A DNA stretch of 15,271 nt from CAYOEZ01 sp964402955. GTDB taxonomy: Bacteria; Chloroflexota; DTOL01; DAOUCN01. Made by a program: the position numbers and the translations under genes. How positions within the stretch are numbered: position 1 is the first letter of the stretch; every line of letters begins with the position of its first letter. The DNA lies in contig CAYOEZ010000110.1 of the NCBI GenBank assembly GCA_964402955.1, positions 1 to 15,271 on the forward strand, given 5' to 3'. Shown one piece after another: positions 1 through 7,600 of the stretch. The notes under the pieces were generated by a model. That model was not told the origin of the DNA. It worked only from the letters and a program-made list of their open reading frames with translations, and ran no database searches.

Positions 1-914
1 TGACGCGGCCCATAGCCATGATCTGTAGCGCCTTCTCCCACGAATGCCAGCCGGCCGCCATGCGCACGGCCTGATCGGCGTACTCCATGCCGTCCCATCC
101 CCAGCCGCCGCGCACCGTCAGGTTGTTGTACGGAATGCGGTCAATGTTGACCTTGATGTCATGCCCCCACAGACCGATGACTGTGATCCATCCCCCGTTC
201 TTGACCATGCGCGTCGCCTGGGTGATCGCCTCCTCGCCGCCCGAGCAGTCGATGACGACGTCCGCACCGGCGCCTTTGGTCAGGCGCAACGTCTCCTGCA
301 CGGGATCGTCCTCACTATAGTAGACATAATCAGCGCCAAGCTCTTTGGCCTTGGCCAAGCGGAGATCATCGCTCTTAAGCCCGGTGACCAAAACGGCGCG
401 TGGGCTATAGAGCTTTACGAGCTGCAACATCGTCAGGCCGATGGGCCCGGGGCCCGTAATGACAACGAAGTCGGCGGGGTGGAGGCGCGTGCGATACATG
501 AGCGAGTGGCTCATGCACGTCACCTGTTCCAGCAGCGCTCCCTCTTCGAACGAGAGATTGTCCGGAAGGTGATGAGCCAGGCGCTCGGGGATGGCCAGGC
601 GTTCGGCGTAGGCGCCGTTGACGTGGGTGCCAACGCGGCCCTGCAAGGTCTCCAGGTCGCCGACAATGCGCTGGCCGAGCTGCCACTGCTCGTTGACGCT
701 TTCCCCCTTGCCGATGATGACCCCAGAGAACTCGTGACCGAGGGTGACTGGCCGGCGGTGCTCTTTCTCGTCGCGCCAGATGTGCAGGTCGCTGCCGCAG
801 ATGCCAACTGCGCCGACCTCGACCAAAATGTCATTGGGGCCAACCACCGGCTCGGGCACGTCGCGCAGCCCCATGTTCTCCTTACCGTCGCCCCACTTCT
901 GGACTGCACGCATG
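1..914 (-). CDS. Zinc-type medium-chain dehydrogenase (sorbitol/threonine dehydrogenase-like), C-terminus cut by window edge
   Basis: Last visible gene of the minus-strand operon; 304 codons are present and the C-terminus lies beyond position 1. Seen: an N-terminal GroES-like fold with catalytic-zinc ligands Cys39 (GICGSD), His60-Glu61 (LGHEFSG) and Glu129 (ALLEQ), then a Rossmann nucleotide site GPGPIG at 154-159. Family knowledge: such enzymes oxidise polyols or sugar alcohols, or hydroxyls of sugar acids, with NAD(P). Odd: the lobe that normally carries four structural-zinc cysteines (about residues 88-100) is missing, and the chain runs straight from VGDLETLQGR into VGTHVNGAYAE. The ATG at 914 is chosen because AGGAG lies 8 bases upstream. 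It starts 65 bases after the cupin stop. It probably oxidises a product of the imported sugar; the substrate is not determinable. The MDR assignment is firm. Confidence 0.9.
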
Positions 915-979
915 ATACATACTCCTATGGGATGGATGGCGCACGTCGCCGCCCGCGCCACGTCCGGGTGCTTGCAGGC

Positions 980-1315
980 CTACCTGATGGCCCCGTGGAA
1001 CCAGCATACCTTCAAGATGGGTGAGTTGGGGTCGCGCTTGATGCTGTGGGCAACGCCCGCCGGCGCGATGAAGCACACGTCCGGCTCCAGCCTGCGCTCC
1101 TCGTCGCCCACCTTCGCCCAGCCCGTTCCTTCGATGACAACGAAACCTTCCTGGTCGTCATGGACGCCGCTTGACGGGTACTCGGTGGCTGTGTAGACGG
1201 TGATGCCCGACTTGAGGCCGGCGACGCAGCCGTGGGACTCATTCAGCATAGGATAGCTGGTGTGCCCAGGCATGGGAATGCCCAAGACGTCGCGTTTGTT
1301 GACAAAAAAGCTCAT
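980..1315 (-). CDS. Small single-domain cupin
   Basis: A 111-residue protein with one cupin beta-barrel. Seen: motif 1 as GVHDDQEGFVVIEG (about residues 50-63), giving an H-x3-E metal-ligand pattern with the usual second His replaced by Asp, and motif 2 as PAGVAH (about 85-90), supplying the last His. Family knowledge: small cupins in sugar operons act as metal-dependent sugar isomerases, epimerases or lyases, or simply bind a sugar acid. Its ATG overlaps the stop of the GH2 gene (ATGA), so translation is probably coupled; a GAGGAG site lies 9 bases upstream. Membership of the operon suggests a step on the sugar released by the GH2 enzyme or on its oxidised product. The cupin fold is clear; the reaction is unknown. 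Confidence 0.85.
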   Translation of the reverse strand: MSFFVNKRDVLGIPMPGHTSYPMLNESHGCVAGLKSGITVYTATEYPSSGVHDDQEGFVVIEGTGWAKVGDEERRLEPDVCFIAPAGVAHSIKRDPNSPILKVCWFHGAIR

Positions 1316-4143
1316 GTCAGATAACTCCTCGATACATCAATCAGGTTGCAGAGCAGACGGGCGGCGAGCGGGTTGGCGCTCCCCTTATCGAACACACGAT
1401 ACTGGCAGAAGAGCAGCGTGCCTTTGCCGACGCGCACTGTCTCAACGTCACTATACCACAGGATGGCGGGCGGCTCAAGCCGTGTCTGTGTGTTGCGGAG
1501 TGAGCCGGCCAGGGTGTCTCCGCCCTGCTCAGACAACACATAGCGCGGCAAGACGTCCACATAGGGCTCGCCAGCTATCCCACCAGCGGGAAGACCGGCA
1601 AACAGTGGCGACGCGGGAATCCAGTGGTAGCAGCCCATCCAATTGCCGAGTCCCATGTGCAGCTTCACGCGCACGCCGTGCGCGGTCAGAGCAGTGATGG
1701 CGGTCTGGTCCTGTGGCTGCATCGGCCCCACAATGGCAACGCTGCCAGATTCAACAGCTCGCAGGAGGTCCTGCCAGTCATGCTCGCCCAGGGAAGCGGG
1801 CCGGGCGACGCCGAGGACGCTGCCGCTGCTGGCAAAGGCACTTGCCGGACGACCTTGCCCTGGCGTCTGCCTTTGGGGCGCACCGATGGCGGGGCGGTCG
1901 CCTAGCCAGATGACATCCCGGCAAGCCTCGGACGGGTCCACTGGCGCCAAAACGCAGATGGACTCCGTTGTCTCTGCAAGCGTCTCGCCACCGCTGCCCA
2001 GCAGGTGGGCGACAACGTGGTACTCGCCCGGCGTGGCGCCCGTGTCAACCGTCATTGTCCCTATCTCTGCGACACCTGCTTGCGATGGCGCGTCCATTAC
2101 CTGAGTGGACAGCGCAATCTGTTGCGGATCGCAGACGACCGTGGAGAGCACACTCTTCTCTGCCAGCGGGACAGCGTTGACCAAGGTTAGGGACAGCGGC
2201 ACGCGCTGGCCGCAGGCCGCGACAGGAGTCGCCGCTTTCAGAATTAGACAATGGGGGCGGTTAAGGCGCTGCATGGCCCAATACACCTTCTTGGGATTGC
2301 GCCACAGGTCGAGAAGGCCGGCGTGAAACTCCCAGGCCACATCGTTGAGCTGCGTTACCACGTAGCCGGAGACGCGCCGGTTCGCCAGCACTGCTTCGAC
2401 CTGGCGGACATTCCCGGCCGCCTGGGCGTCCTGGGTCGCCAACACCAGGTTGTGCACGGAGCCGAACACGCGCTCGAGATGGCGGCTGGCAAACCCCTGC
2501 TGCAGGCCGTCCCGGAAAATGCGCATCTCTCGCGCATCCACCAGGTCGCGGCCGCCGAATTGGTCAACCGTATCGTCGAGGTCTGACATGCCGCCGCAGC
2601 CCAGCTCAGAAACGAAGACCTGACCACGATAGGTGCGTAGCTCGCGATTGAACTCGGCCAACAGCTCCGGCGTGCTGAATCCAAAGCTGGCCATGTCTGT
2701 GGGCGGCTCGTGCGTGCCCAGCGTGCGCAGCCATTCGTAGACGCCATGCGGAATAGGCGCGCCCGTGTAGATGTGCACATCGATGATTCTCTGCCGTTCT
2801 GTCTGCCGGTTGGGAATAACGGTCGCCCGGTCCACCCAGCCGAAATCCTGATCAATAGCCATGCTGCCGCCGGAATTATCGACCACGACGCGCGTCGGAT
2901 CGAGCCCCCGCGTAACACGCAGCAAATCGTCGCTGGTCAGGGTGCTGGCAGGCCGGTTCTCGTTGTAGACGCCCCAGAAAACAACGGAAGGGTGGTTTTT
3001 GTCACGCCGGATCATGGCCTCGATCTCGCGCCGTCCATGCTCCAGCAGACGCGGGTTATCCTTTATCCAGGCCATGCACGCTTCCGCATAGACGAGCATA
3101 CCCATCTCGTCGCACAGATCAAGATAGCCGGGGGGCGAAGGCCGGATATGAGTCCTGATCAGGTTGAAGCCCGCTTCTTTGGCCAGGCTGATCTCGCGGC
3201 GCATCATATCAGATGCCGGTGGGGTGATCAACGTCAGGGGATAATTTGGTTGCAAGAGCACACCGCGCAGGTAGATCGGTTGCCCGTTGAGCAGGAATTG
3301 CCCGTCCCGAACGGTGAAATCGCGCATGCCGAAGGTAGCGGTGAGACTGTCGGACGGGACTCCGTCAGAACTGAGTGTTGCTTGCAAGCGGTAAAGCGCC
3401 GGGTTCTCGCAACTCCAGGGCAGCGCGCGGTCGAGCGAAAGACGATAGGCATGATGAGTTGCACCCGGCAGCAAGGCGACAGTAGATGTCACCTCTGCAA
3501 CAATCTGGCCATTGGCATCGGTCACGACCAGCCGCAGCGCTGCCTGGCGCGGTTCAAGCTGCCCATTGCGCGCCTCGACCTCCACCAAGACACGCTTGTT
3601 TTGCAAATCAGGCTCTATGCTGACAGCCTCGCACCAGAGCGGCGGCCGCGCCTCCAGATAGACTTCACCCCATAGGCCCGCTTCGATGTAGTACCAGGCC
3701 TGTTTGGAGGCAGGGCAATGCTGAAGCAGCAGTCCATCGACCGGCCCGGTCTTGGAGAGGCTGGCCACCCGCAGCACCAGTTCATTCTGTGACCCTGCCC
3801 GCATGGCCCGCGCGATGTCGAATGAAAACGGCGTGTAGGCGCCTTCGTGGCTGCCGATGTAGCTGCCATTGAGCCATGCGTCCAGCCGGTAACTTGCGCC
3901 GCCAATGTGCACATAGACCACCTGGCCGATCCATGCGCCAGGGACGACAAAGACCTTGCGGTAGAAGCCGACGCCGGTCGCGTCGGGGTGGGTGACGGTC
4001 CAGAGCGCCGGCACGTCCACGGTCTCGCTGCTGTTGGGCCAGGCGCCGCTCACCCACCCGGAAGTGAGTCCGGCGCCTGCCGGGTCGAAGGCCAGATCCC
4101 ATTGCCCCGCCAGGTCCAGGCGCTGGCGCGTACTGTGCTCCAC
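1312..4143 (-). CDS. Glycoside hydrolase family 2 enzyme with a C-terminal GATase-like domain
   Basis: A 943-residue retaining glycosidase. Seen: an N-terminal sugar-binding jelly roll (about 8-165, with RLDLAGQWDLAFDP and a W-LNG-Y-G-H-EGAYTPF block), an immunoglobulin-like domain (about 170-275), and a TIM barrel (about 280-625). The acid/base is Glu395 in WGVYNEN and the nucleophile Glu513 in VFVSELG. Residues about 740-943 form an extra domain with HWIPASPLFAGLP and GKGTLLFCQYRVF, like the amidotransferase-type modules in some beta-galactosidases. GH2 members are beta-galactosidases, glucuronidases, mannosidases and others; the specificity is open. No signal peptide is visible, so it is probably cytoplasmic and acts on imported oligosaccharide. 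The start is GTG at 4143, supported by AGGAG 8 bases upstream; that site lies inside the last codons of the preceding fucosidase stub. The stop overlaps the cupin ATG. Confidence 0.93.
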   Translation of the reverse strand: MEHSTRQRLDLAGQWDLAFDPAGAGLTSGWVSGAWPNSSETVDVPALWTVTHPDATGVGFYRKVFVVPGAWIGQVVYVHIGGASYRLDAWLNGSYIGSHEGAYTPFSFDIARAMRAGSQNELVLRVASLSKTGPVDGLLLQHCPASKQAWYYIEAGLWGEVYLEARPPLWCEAVSIEPDLQNKRVLVEVEARNGQLEPRQAALRLVVTDANGQIVAEVTSTVALLPGATHHAYRLSLDRALPWSCENPALYRLQATLSSDGVPSDSLTATFGMRDFTVRDGQFLLNGQPIYLRGVLLQPNYPLTLITPPASDMMRREISLAKEAGFNLIRTHIRPSPPGYLDLCDEMGMLVYAEACMAWIKDNPRLLEHGRREIEAMIRRDKNHPSVVFWGVYNENRPASTLTSDDLLRVTRGLDPTRVVVDNSGGSMAIDQDFGWVDRATVIPNRQTERQRIIDVHIYTGAPIPHGVYEWLRTLGTHEPPTDMASFGFSTPELLAEFNRELRTYRGQVFVSELGCGGMSDLDDTVDQFGGRDLVDAREMRIFRDGLQQGFASRHLERVFGSVHNLVLATQDAQAAGNVRQVEAVLANRRVSGYVVTQLNDVAWEFHAGLLDLWRNPKKVYWAMQRLNRPHCLILKAATPVAACGQRVPLSLTLVNAVPLAEKSVLSTVVCDPQQIALSTQVMDAPSQAGVAEIGTMTVDTGATPGEYHVVAHLLGSGGETLAETTESICVLAPVDPSEACRDVIWLGDRPAIGAPQRQTPGQGRPASAFASSGSVLGVARPASLGEHDWQDLLRAVESGSVAIVGPMQPQDQTAITALTAHGVRVKLHMGLGNWMGCYHWIPASPLFAGLPAGGIAGEPYVDVLPRYVLSEQGGDTLAGSLRNTQTRLEPPAILWYSDVETVRVGKGTLLFCQYRVFDKGSANPLAARLLCNLIDVSRSYLT

Positions 4144-4147
4144 TATA

Positions 4148-4297
4148 TCAGCTCCTAAACTTGGCGTCCATGTACCATTGCGGCGTTTGGCAGCCGCTCA
4201 GCAAGTCCCAGGATGGGGTAAACGGTCCGGCCTCTGCCACCTGACGGATGTGCTTCAGGAAGGCGCTTTCGTCCAGCATCGCCTTGCTTTCTGTCAT
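4148..4297 (-). pseudogene. Truncated N-terminus of a GH29 alpha-L-fucosidase (49 codons)
   Basis: A short frame starting at ATG 4297 and ending at TGA 4148-4150. Seen: residues about 27-47 read FTPSWDLLSGCQ followed by TPQWYMDAKF, which is the conserved N-terminal entry of GH29 alpha-L-fucosidases, where DAKF is normally followed by G-hydrophobic-F-hydrophobic-H-W-G. Here it is followed by RS and a stop, and the GH2 gene starts five bases later. The stub is about one tenth of the family's usual length and lacks all catalytic residues, so it cannot be a fucosidase. It sits between the oxidoreductase stop (25 bases upstream) and the GH2 GTG. Inference: an internal deletion removed the rest of the gene and left its start. 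The remnant may persist because its last codons contain the GH2 ribosome-binding site and couple translation. Confidence 0.7.
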
Positions 4298-4321
4298 TCA
4301 TGCGTCCCTTCTGGTGCTGTG

Positions 4322-5332
4322 TCAGTGGGGGGCTGTGGTTGCGCCCACAATGACCGGCGCATGGCTCAGTGATGATTGTGTGGCAGCCAGCGCTAGGCCA
4401 AGGGAGCGCACTCCTTCCTCGATGGGGACGGCGGTGCGGCGATTGTCGCGAATGGCCGCCAGCAAATCGAGCGTTTGGGCCAGGTACATATCCTTCTCGG
4501 CGGCCACCGTTATGGACGCGGGCCAGACCTGGCCCGTCTGATGAAAGACGGCGTGATTGGGGTCCTGGAAATCGGCGGTCAGGCCAGGCAGGACCAGCCG
4601 CCAATCGCAGTCCCAACGGCCGGGGATGGCGCCATTGGTGGCCGAGATAGTGGCAATGCTGCCAGCCTGGAACTTGATGATGGTGACGCTAACATCCTCG
4701 ACGGTGTAATCGGGAACGCTGCGGTGAAACATGTTTTCTTGCACAGAATAGACTTCTGCCGCTTCGCCGAAGAAGAAGCGCGCCAGGTCGACGATGTGAA
4801 TAGCCTGCTCGACCAACTGGCCGCCGCTCCTGGCCCGGTCTCTCCACCACGGGCTGTGCAAGGAATTGCAGGCATAGCGGCCCATCATGAAGCCCGGAGC
4901 GGCAACGGCGTCCTGCTTCATGCGCCGCTTCAGCCAGAGAGCCGCCTCGCCGTGCCGGTACATGAACCCTACCTGGCACTTCACGCCGGCCGCCTGTACC
5001 TGATCTGCCATCTTTTTAGCCAGAGGCAGGGTCAGGGCAATGGGCTTCTCGACGAGCATATGAACGCCATGCCGGCAGGCCAGCTCCACCTCGTCACTGT
5101 GGGCGAACGGCGGCAGGCAAATATATACCAGGTCCAGATCGGCCTGGTCGAACATCTGGCTGTAGCTGGCGTATGTGTCGCCGCGGCCAAATTGCTGCTT
5201 GAAGGCCTGTGCACTGCCGATATTCTCGTCACAGAAGGCAACCAGGTTCACATCTGCCAGGCCGGCCAAGAGCGCCGCGTGCCGTTTGGCAATGTGCCCG
5301 CAACCGATGATGCCTGTGCGCAATGGTTTCAT
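4322..5332 (-). CDS. Gfo/Idh/MocA family NAD(P)-dependent oxidoreductase
   Basis: A 336-residue sugar or polyol dehydrogenase of ordinary length for the family. Seen: a Rossmann start TGIIGCGHIAKRH (residues 6-18), the signature LVEKPIAL with the catalytic Lys at position 96, and the C-terminal-domain motif GGQLVEQAIHIVDLARF placing His179 and Asp182 in the active site. Family knowledge: these enzymes oxidise or reduce pyranose or inositol hydroxyls, often at C3, and some act on glycosides. Its ATG overlaps the stop of the preceding dehydrogenase by four bases, with GGAGG 7 bases upstream, so the two are probably made in a fixed ratio and may act in sequence. The exact substrate is unknown; the family call is firm. 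Confidence 0.93.
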   Translation of the reverse strand: MKPLRTGIIGCGHIAKRHAALLAGLADVNLVAFCDENIGSAQAFKQQFGRGDTYASYSQMFDQADLDLVYICLPPFAHSDEVELACRHGVHMLVEKPIALTLPLAKKMADQVQAAGVKCQVGFMYRHGEAALWLKRRMKQDAVAAPGFMMGRYACNSLHSPWWRDRARSGGQLVEQAIHIVDLARFFFGEAAEVYSVQENMFHRSVPDYTVEDVSVTIIKFQAGSIATISATNGAIPGRWDCDWRLVLPGLTADFQDPNHAVFHQTGQVWPASITVAAEKDMYLAQTLDLLAAIRDNRRTAVPIEEGVRSLGLALAATQSSLSHAPVIVGATTAPH

Positions 5333-6390
5333 CTGCCCGCCTCCATGGCACTGTACGTCAGGATGATCTTAACTGCCTCAGCCGGAGCCTGATCAATAAG
5401 CCTGTATGCTTCGGCAGCGCGGTCGAATGGTATCCGCCTGCCGATGAGGGGTTTGACGTTGATTCTCTCTTCCGCCAGAAGCTGCACGGCTGTCTCTTCC
5501 AATCGCTGCAGATCCCACATGGGCTGGCAACGATGCGAGCAGTCCCAGACCGGCATGCTGGAGCGGAGCGTGATGCGGTTGTGATGCCATTCGCGCGCTA
5601 GATCGACTCGTCCCACCGTATCGCCGTAATAGCTGGCGGTGACGACAAGCCCCTCTTTGTGCACAGCGCGGATGGCGTGTTGCAGAGCGCTATACACGCC
5701 GGAGATCTCCAGTGCCACATCTACGCCGGCGCTGCCCGTGGCTTCTTTGATCGCCATGCCTGCGTCGCAAGCTGTGGGGTCCAAGACCACGTCGGCGCCC
5801 AGCGCCTTTGCCAGCGCCCGCCGCCCGGGGATGGGGTCGACAGCCAGAATCTGGACTGCGCCGCTCAGGCGCGCCATCTGCACAACGATCAAGCCAATGG
5901 CGCCCAGCCCGAAAATGGCGACCCGATCGCCAAGCTTGATAGCAGCGTCGTGCGTGGCGGCCAGCGCGAAGCGCGCCGGGTCGCTGAAGATCATGGTTTC
6001 CCCGTCTGCCCGGCCAGTGGGATAGAGAGACCCTTCCTGCTTGATAGCTGTTTGGCGGTGCTTCCATTCGCCGTGGACCATGTCGCCAGGACGGAAGCGG
6101 CGCACATCAGGACCGACTTTGCGCACCACGCCGGCAGCCCACGAGCCCATCGTATGGGGGAAGAAGGGGGCGATGGTTTCATCGTCGCGAGGAGCACGAA
6201 AGAGGCGCAGAACGGGATCAAAAAGCTCACTGGCGAAGGGCAGTGTCCCGCGATAGACGTTGAGCTCCGTGCCGTGCTTGATGCCGCTCACGGTTGTCTC
6301 GATCAGGACTTCGTCAGCGACGGGGTCGCGGTCGTCGTACTGCTGATAGCTGATCTCCCGTGGTGCACGTGTTATGAGTTCTGTGGGCAT
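5329..6390 (-). CDS. Medium-chain dehydrogenase lacking the canonical catalytic-zinc ligands
   Basis: A 353-residue MDR-superfamily protein. Seen: GroES-like N-terminus, a Rossmann motif AIFGLGAIGL (about 158-167), and a following acidic residue in ILAVDP. Where zinc alcohol dehydrogenases carry GICGSD and GHE, this protein has SGIKHGTE (about 35-42) and HTMGSWAAG (about 79-87), so the usual Cys and His-Glu ligands are absent. This resembles the subgroup that includes BchC-like dehydrogenases with a SGIS-GTE motif. The frame is open upstream to 6483, but the start is placed at 6390 because ACGGAGG lies six bases upstream and the longer version would overlap the preceding gene. It starts 19 bases after the URO-D-like stop and ends in an ATGA overlap with the Gfo/Idh gene. 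The substrate is probably a sugar or polyol; this is inferred from context. Confidence 0.88.
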   Translation of the reverse strand: MPTELITRAPREISYQQYDDRDPVADEVLIETTVSGIKHGTELNVYRGTLPFASELFDPVLRLFRAPRDDETIAPFFPHTMGSWAAGVVRKVGPDVRRFRPGDMVHGEWKHRQTAIKQEGSLYPTGRADGETMIFSDPARFALAATHDAAIKLGDRVAIFGLGAIGLIVVQMARLSGAVQILAVDPIPGRRALAKALGADVVLDPTACDAGMAIKEATGSAGVDVALEISGVYSALQHAIRAVHKEGLVVTASYYGDTVGRVDLAREWHHNRITLRSSMPVWDCSHRCQPMWDLQRLEETAVQLLAEERINVKPLIGRRIPFDRAAEAYRLIDQAPAEAVKIILTYSAMEAGR

Positions 6391-6409
6391 GGATGGCCTC
6401 CGTATCCTG

Positions 6410-7486
6410 CTAGGCATGATAAGCGCTGTACACGCCAGACAGCACACTCGCGAGATGGTGATCAGACTCGGTGTGCCGATCATTGGGCGACTGGTTGATT
6501 ACTGCCTCGATCAAAGCGACTGCGTTAGCGAGAGGGACGTCAGGCAGAATGGGTTTGGCTGGGCCCATGATGTATCCCCCGCCTTTGCCCAGGAGGCGCA
6601 TGCAGGCTGCGACCTCGTTGCGAACGTCGTCGACGCTCCCGCGTGGCAACGTCTGCTGGGTGCTTATGCCCCCGTTGAAACAGACATATGTACCATAGCG
6701 CCGCTTCAAGTCCAGCACATCCATTGCCTCCGGCTGGAACGGGTTGATGATCTGCACTCCCATATCGATGAGATCGGGGATGATCTCGGTGATGCCGCCG
6801 CATGAGTGTATCGCAATGACGAATCCTAACTCCCGGCCGCGTTGGAAAATCCTCTTGAGCCTTGGCTTCAAGACCTTGCGCCAACGCGGCGCGCCCATCA
6901 GCAGACCACGCTGACCGCCCCAATCATCGGCGAAGCGGAGACAATCGAAAGAGTAATGCGCCATTCGATCAATGACACGTAAGTGTAGGTCCAGCAGGCC
7001 GTCCAGCAACTCCTCGACGAAGGTGGGGTTATCCTCCAGGTCCATGAGGTAGTTCTCCATTCCACGCAGCATCCACGCTCTGTTGTCCAGCATAATATTC
7101 AGAGCGCAGGCGGTGAAATGGCCTTTATTGGCTGCCAGGAAGGCCTGAGCGCCGTCAAAGAGGCCGCTCTTGGTCAAGTCTGGGAATGTGTATCCCCGCA
7201 ATGAAGGACGCTTGAGAGGGTAATCCTCGCCATGCCAGATATTGCCGACGCGTTGCACACACCCGAAGTCGTCAACGAATACATCCGGCGCTAGCCACTG
7301 CTTTCGTGGCTCGACCACATAGCGTGGCAAATGGTTCACGATGCGATCGGCGAAGTTTGCGCTGCCATAATGCTCAGCAAGCCTGCTGGCAGCGGCCTCG
7401 TCGATTTCGATCTGATAGGGTACGATATCCGCTTCTTCGAAGGCCAGCGCCTTCAGAACGCGGCTGCGTGGCGTCGCGCTGGGCAT
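6410..7486 (-). CDS. URO-D superfamily protein (uroporphyrinogen decarboxylase / methyltransferase-like)
   Basis: A 358-residue TIM-barrel protein of the superfamily that contains HemE and the corrinoid methyltransferases MtaA and CmuA. Seen: FADDWGGQRGLLM (about 185-197), AIHSCGG with His227 and Cys229 as likely metal ligands, and NGGISTQQTLP (about 271-281). These match the non-HemE branch often found beside sugar ABC transporters. The HemE N-terminal substrate-arginine region is not apparent, so haem synthesis is unlikely. The ATG at 7486 is preceded by GGAGA at a good distance. It lies between the permeases and three dehydrogenases. Family members transfer methyl groups or decarboxylate; a role such as demethylation of a methylated sugar is possible but unproven. 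No corrinoid protein gene is in the window. Confidence 0.88.
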   Translation of the reverse strand: MPSATPRSRVLKALAFEEADIVPYQIEIDEAAASRLAEHYGSANFADRIVNHLPRYVVEPRKQWLAPDVFVDDFGCVQRVGNIWHGEDYPLKRPSLRGYTFPDLTKSGLFDGAQAFLAANKGHFTACALNIMLDNRAWMLRGMENYLMDLEDNPTFVEELLDGLLDLHLRVIDRMAHYSFDCLRFADDWGGQRGLLMGAPRWRKVLKPRLKRIFQRGRELGFVIAIHSCGGITEIIPDLIDMGVQIINPFQPEAMDVLDLKRRYGTYVCFNGGISTQQTLPRGSVDDVRNEVAACMRLLGKGGGYIMGPAKPILPDVPLANAVALIEAVINQSPNDRHTESDHHLASVLSGVYSAYHA

Positions 7487-7600
7487 GTGACATCTCCGAC
7501 GTCTGCAATGTATAAAATGCTCTCAGGACAAAGTGCACGCTACTCTGCCCGACTACTCGATGCCTCTGCGGCAAGCATGTCCCGCACAGGCTAACCAGCC

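Noticed and set aside
44..1024. Long plus-strand open frame of 326 codons
   Set aside because: It lies exactly antisense to the MDR dehydrogenase, shows no recognisable motifs, and is a third-position GC shadow.
2710..3675. Long plus-strand open frame inside the GH2 gene
   Set aside because: Antisense to a clear GH2 catalytic barrel with both glutamates; no domain pattern of its own.
4475..5392. Plus-strand open frame opposite the Gfo/Idh gene
   Set aside because: Shadow of a confidently assigned oxidoreductase; same reasoning for 5659-6498 and 8536-9516.
6391..6483. N-terminal extension of the zinc-less MDR gene to an upstream start
   Set aside because: It would overlap the URO-D-like gene and lacks a ribosome-binding site; GGAGG six bases before ATG 6390 decides the start.
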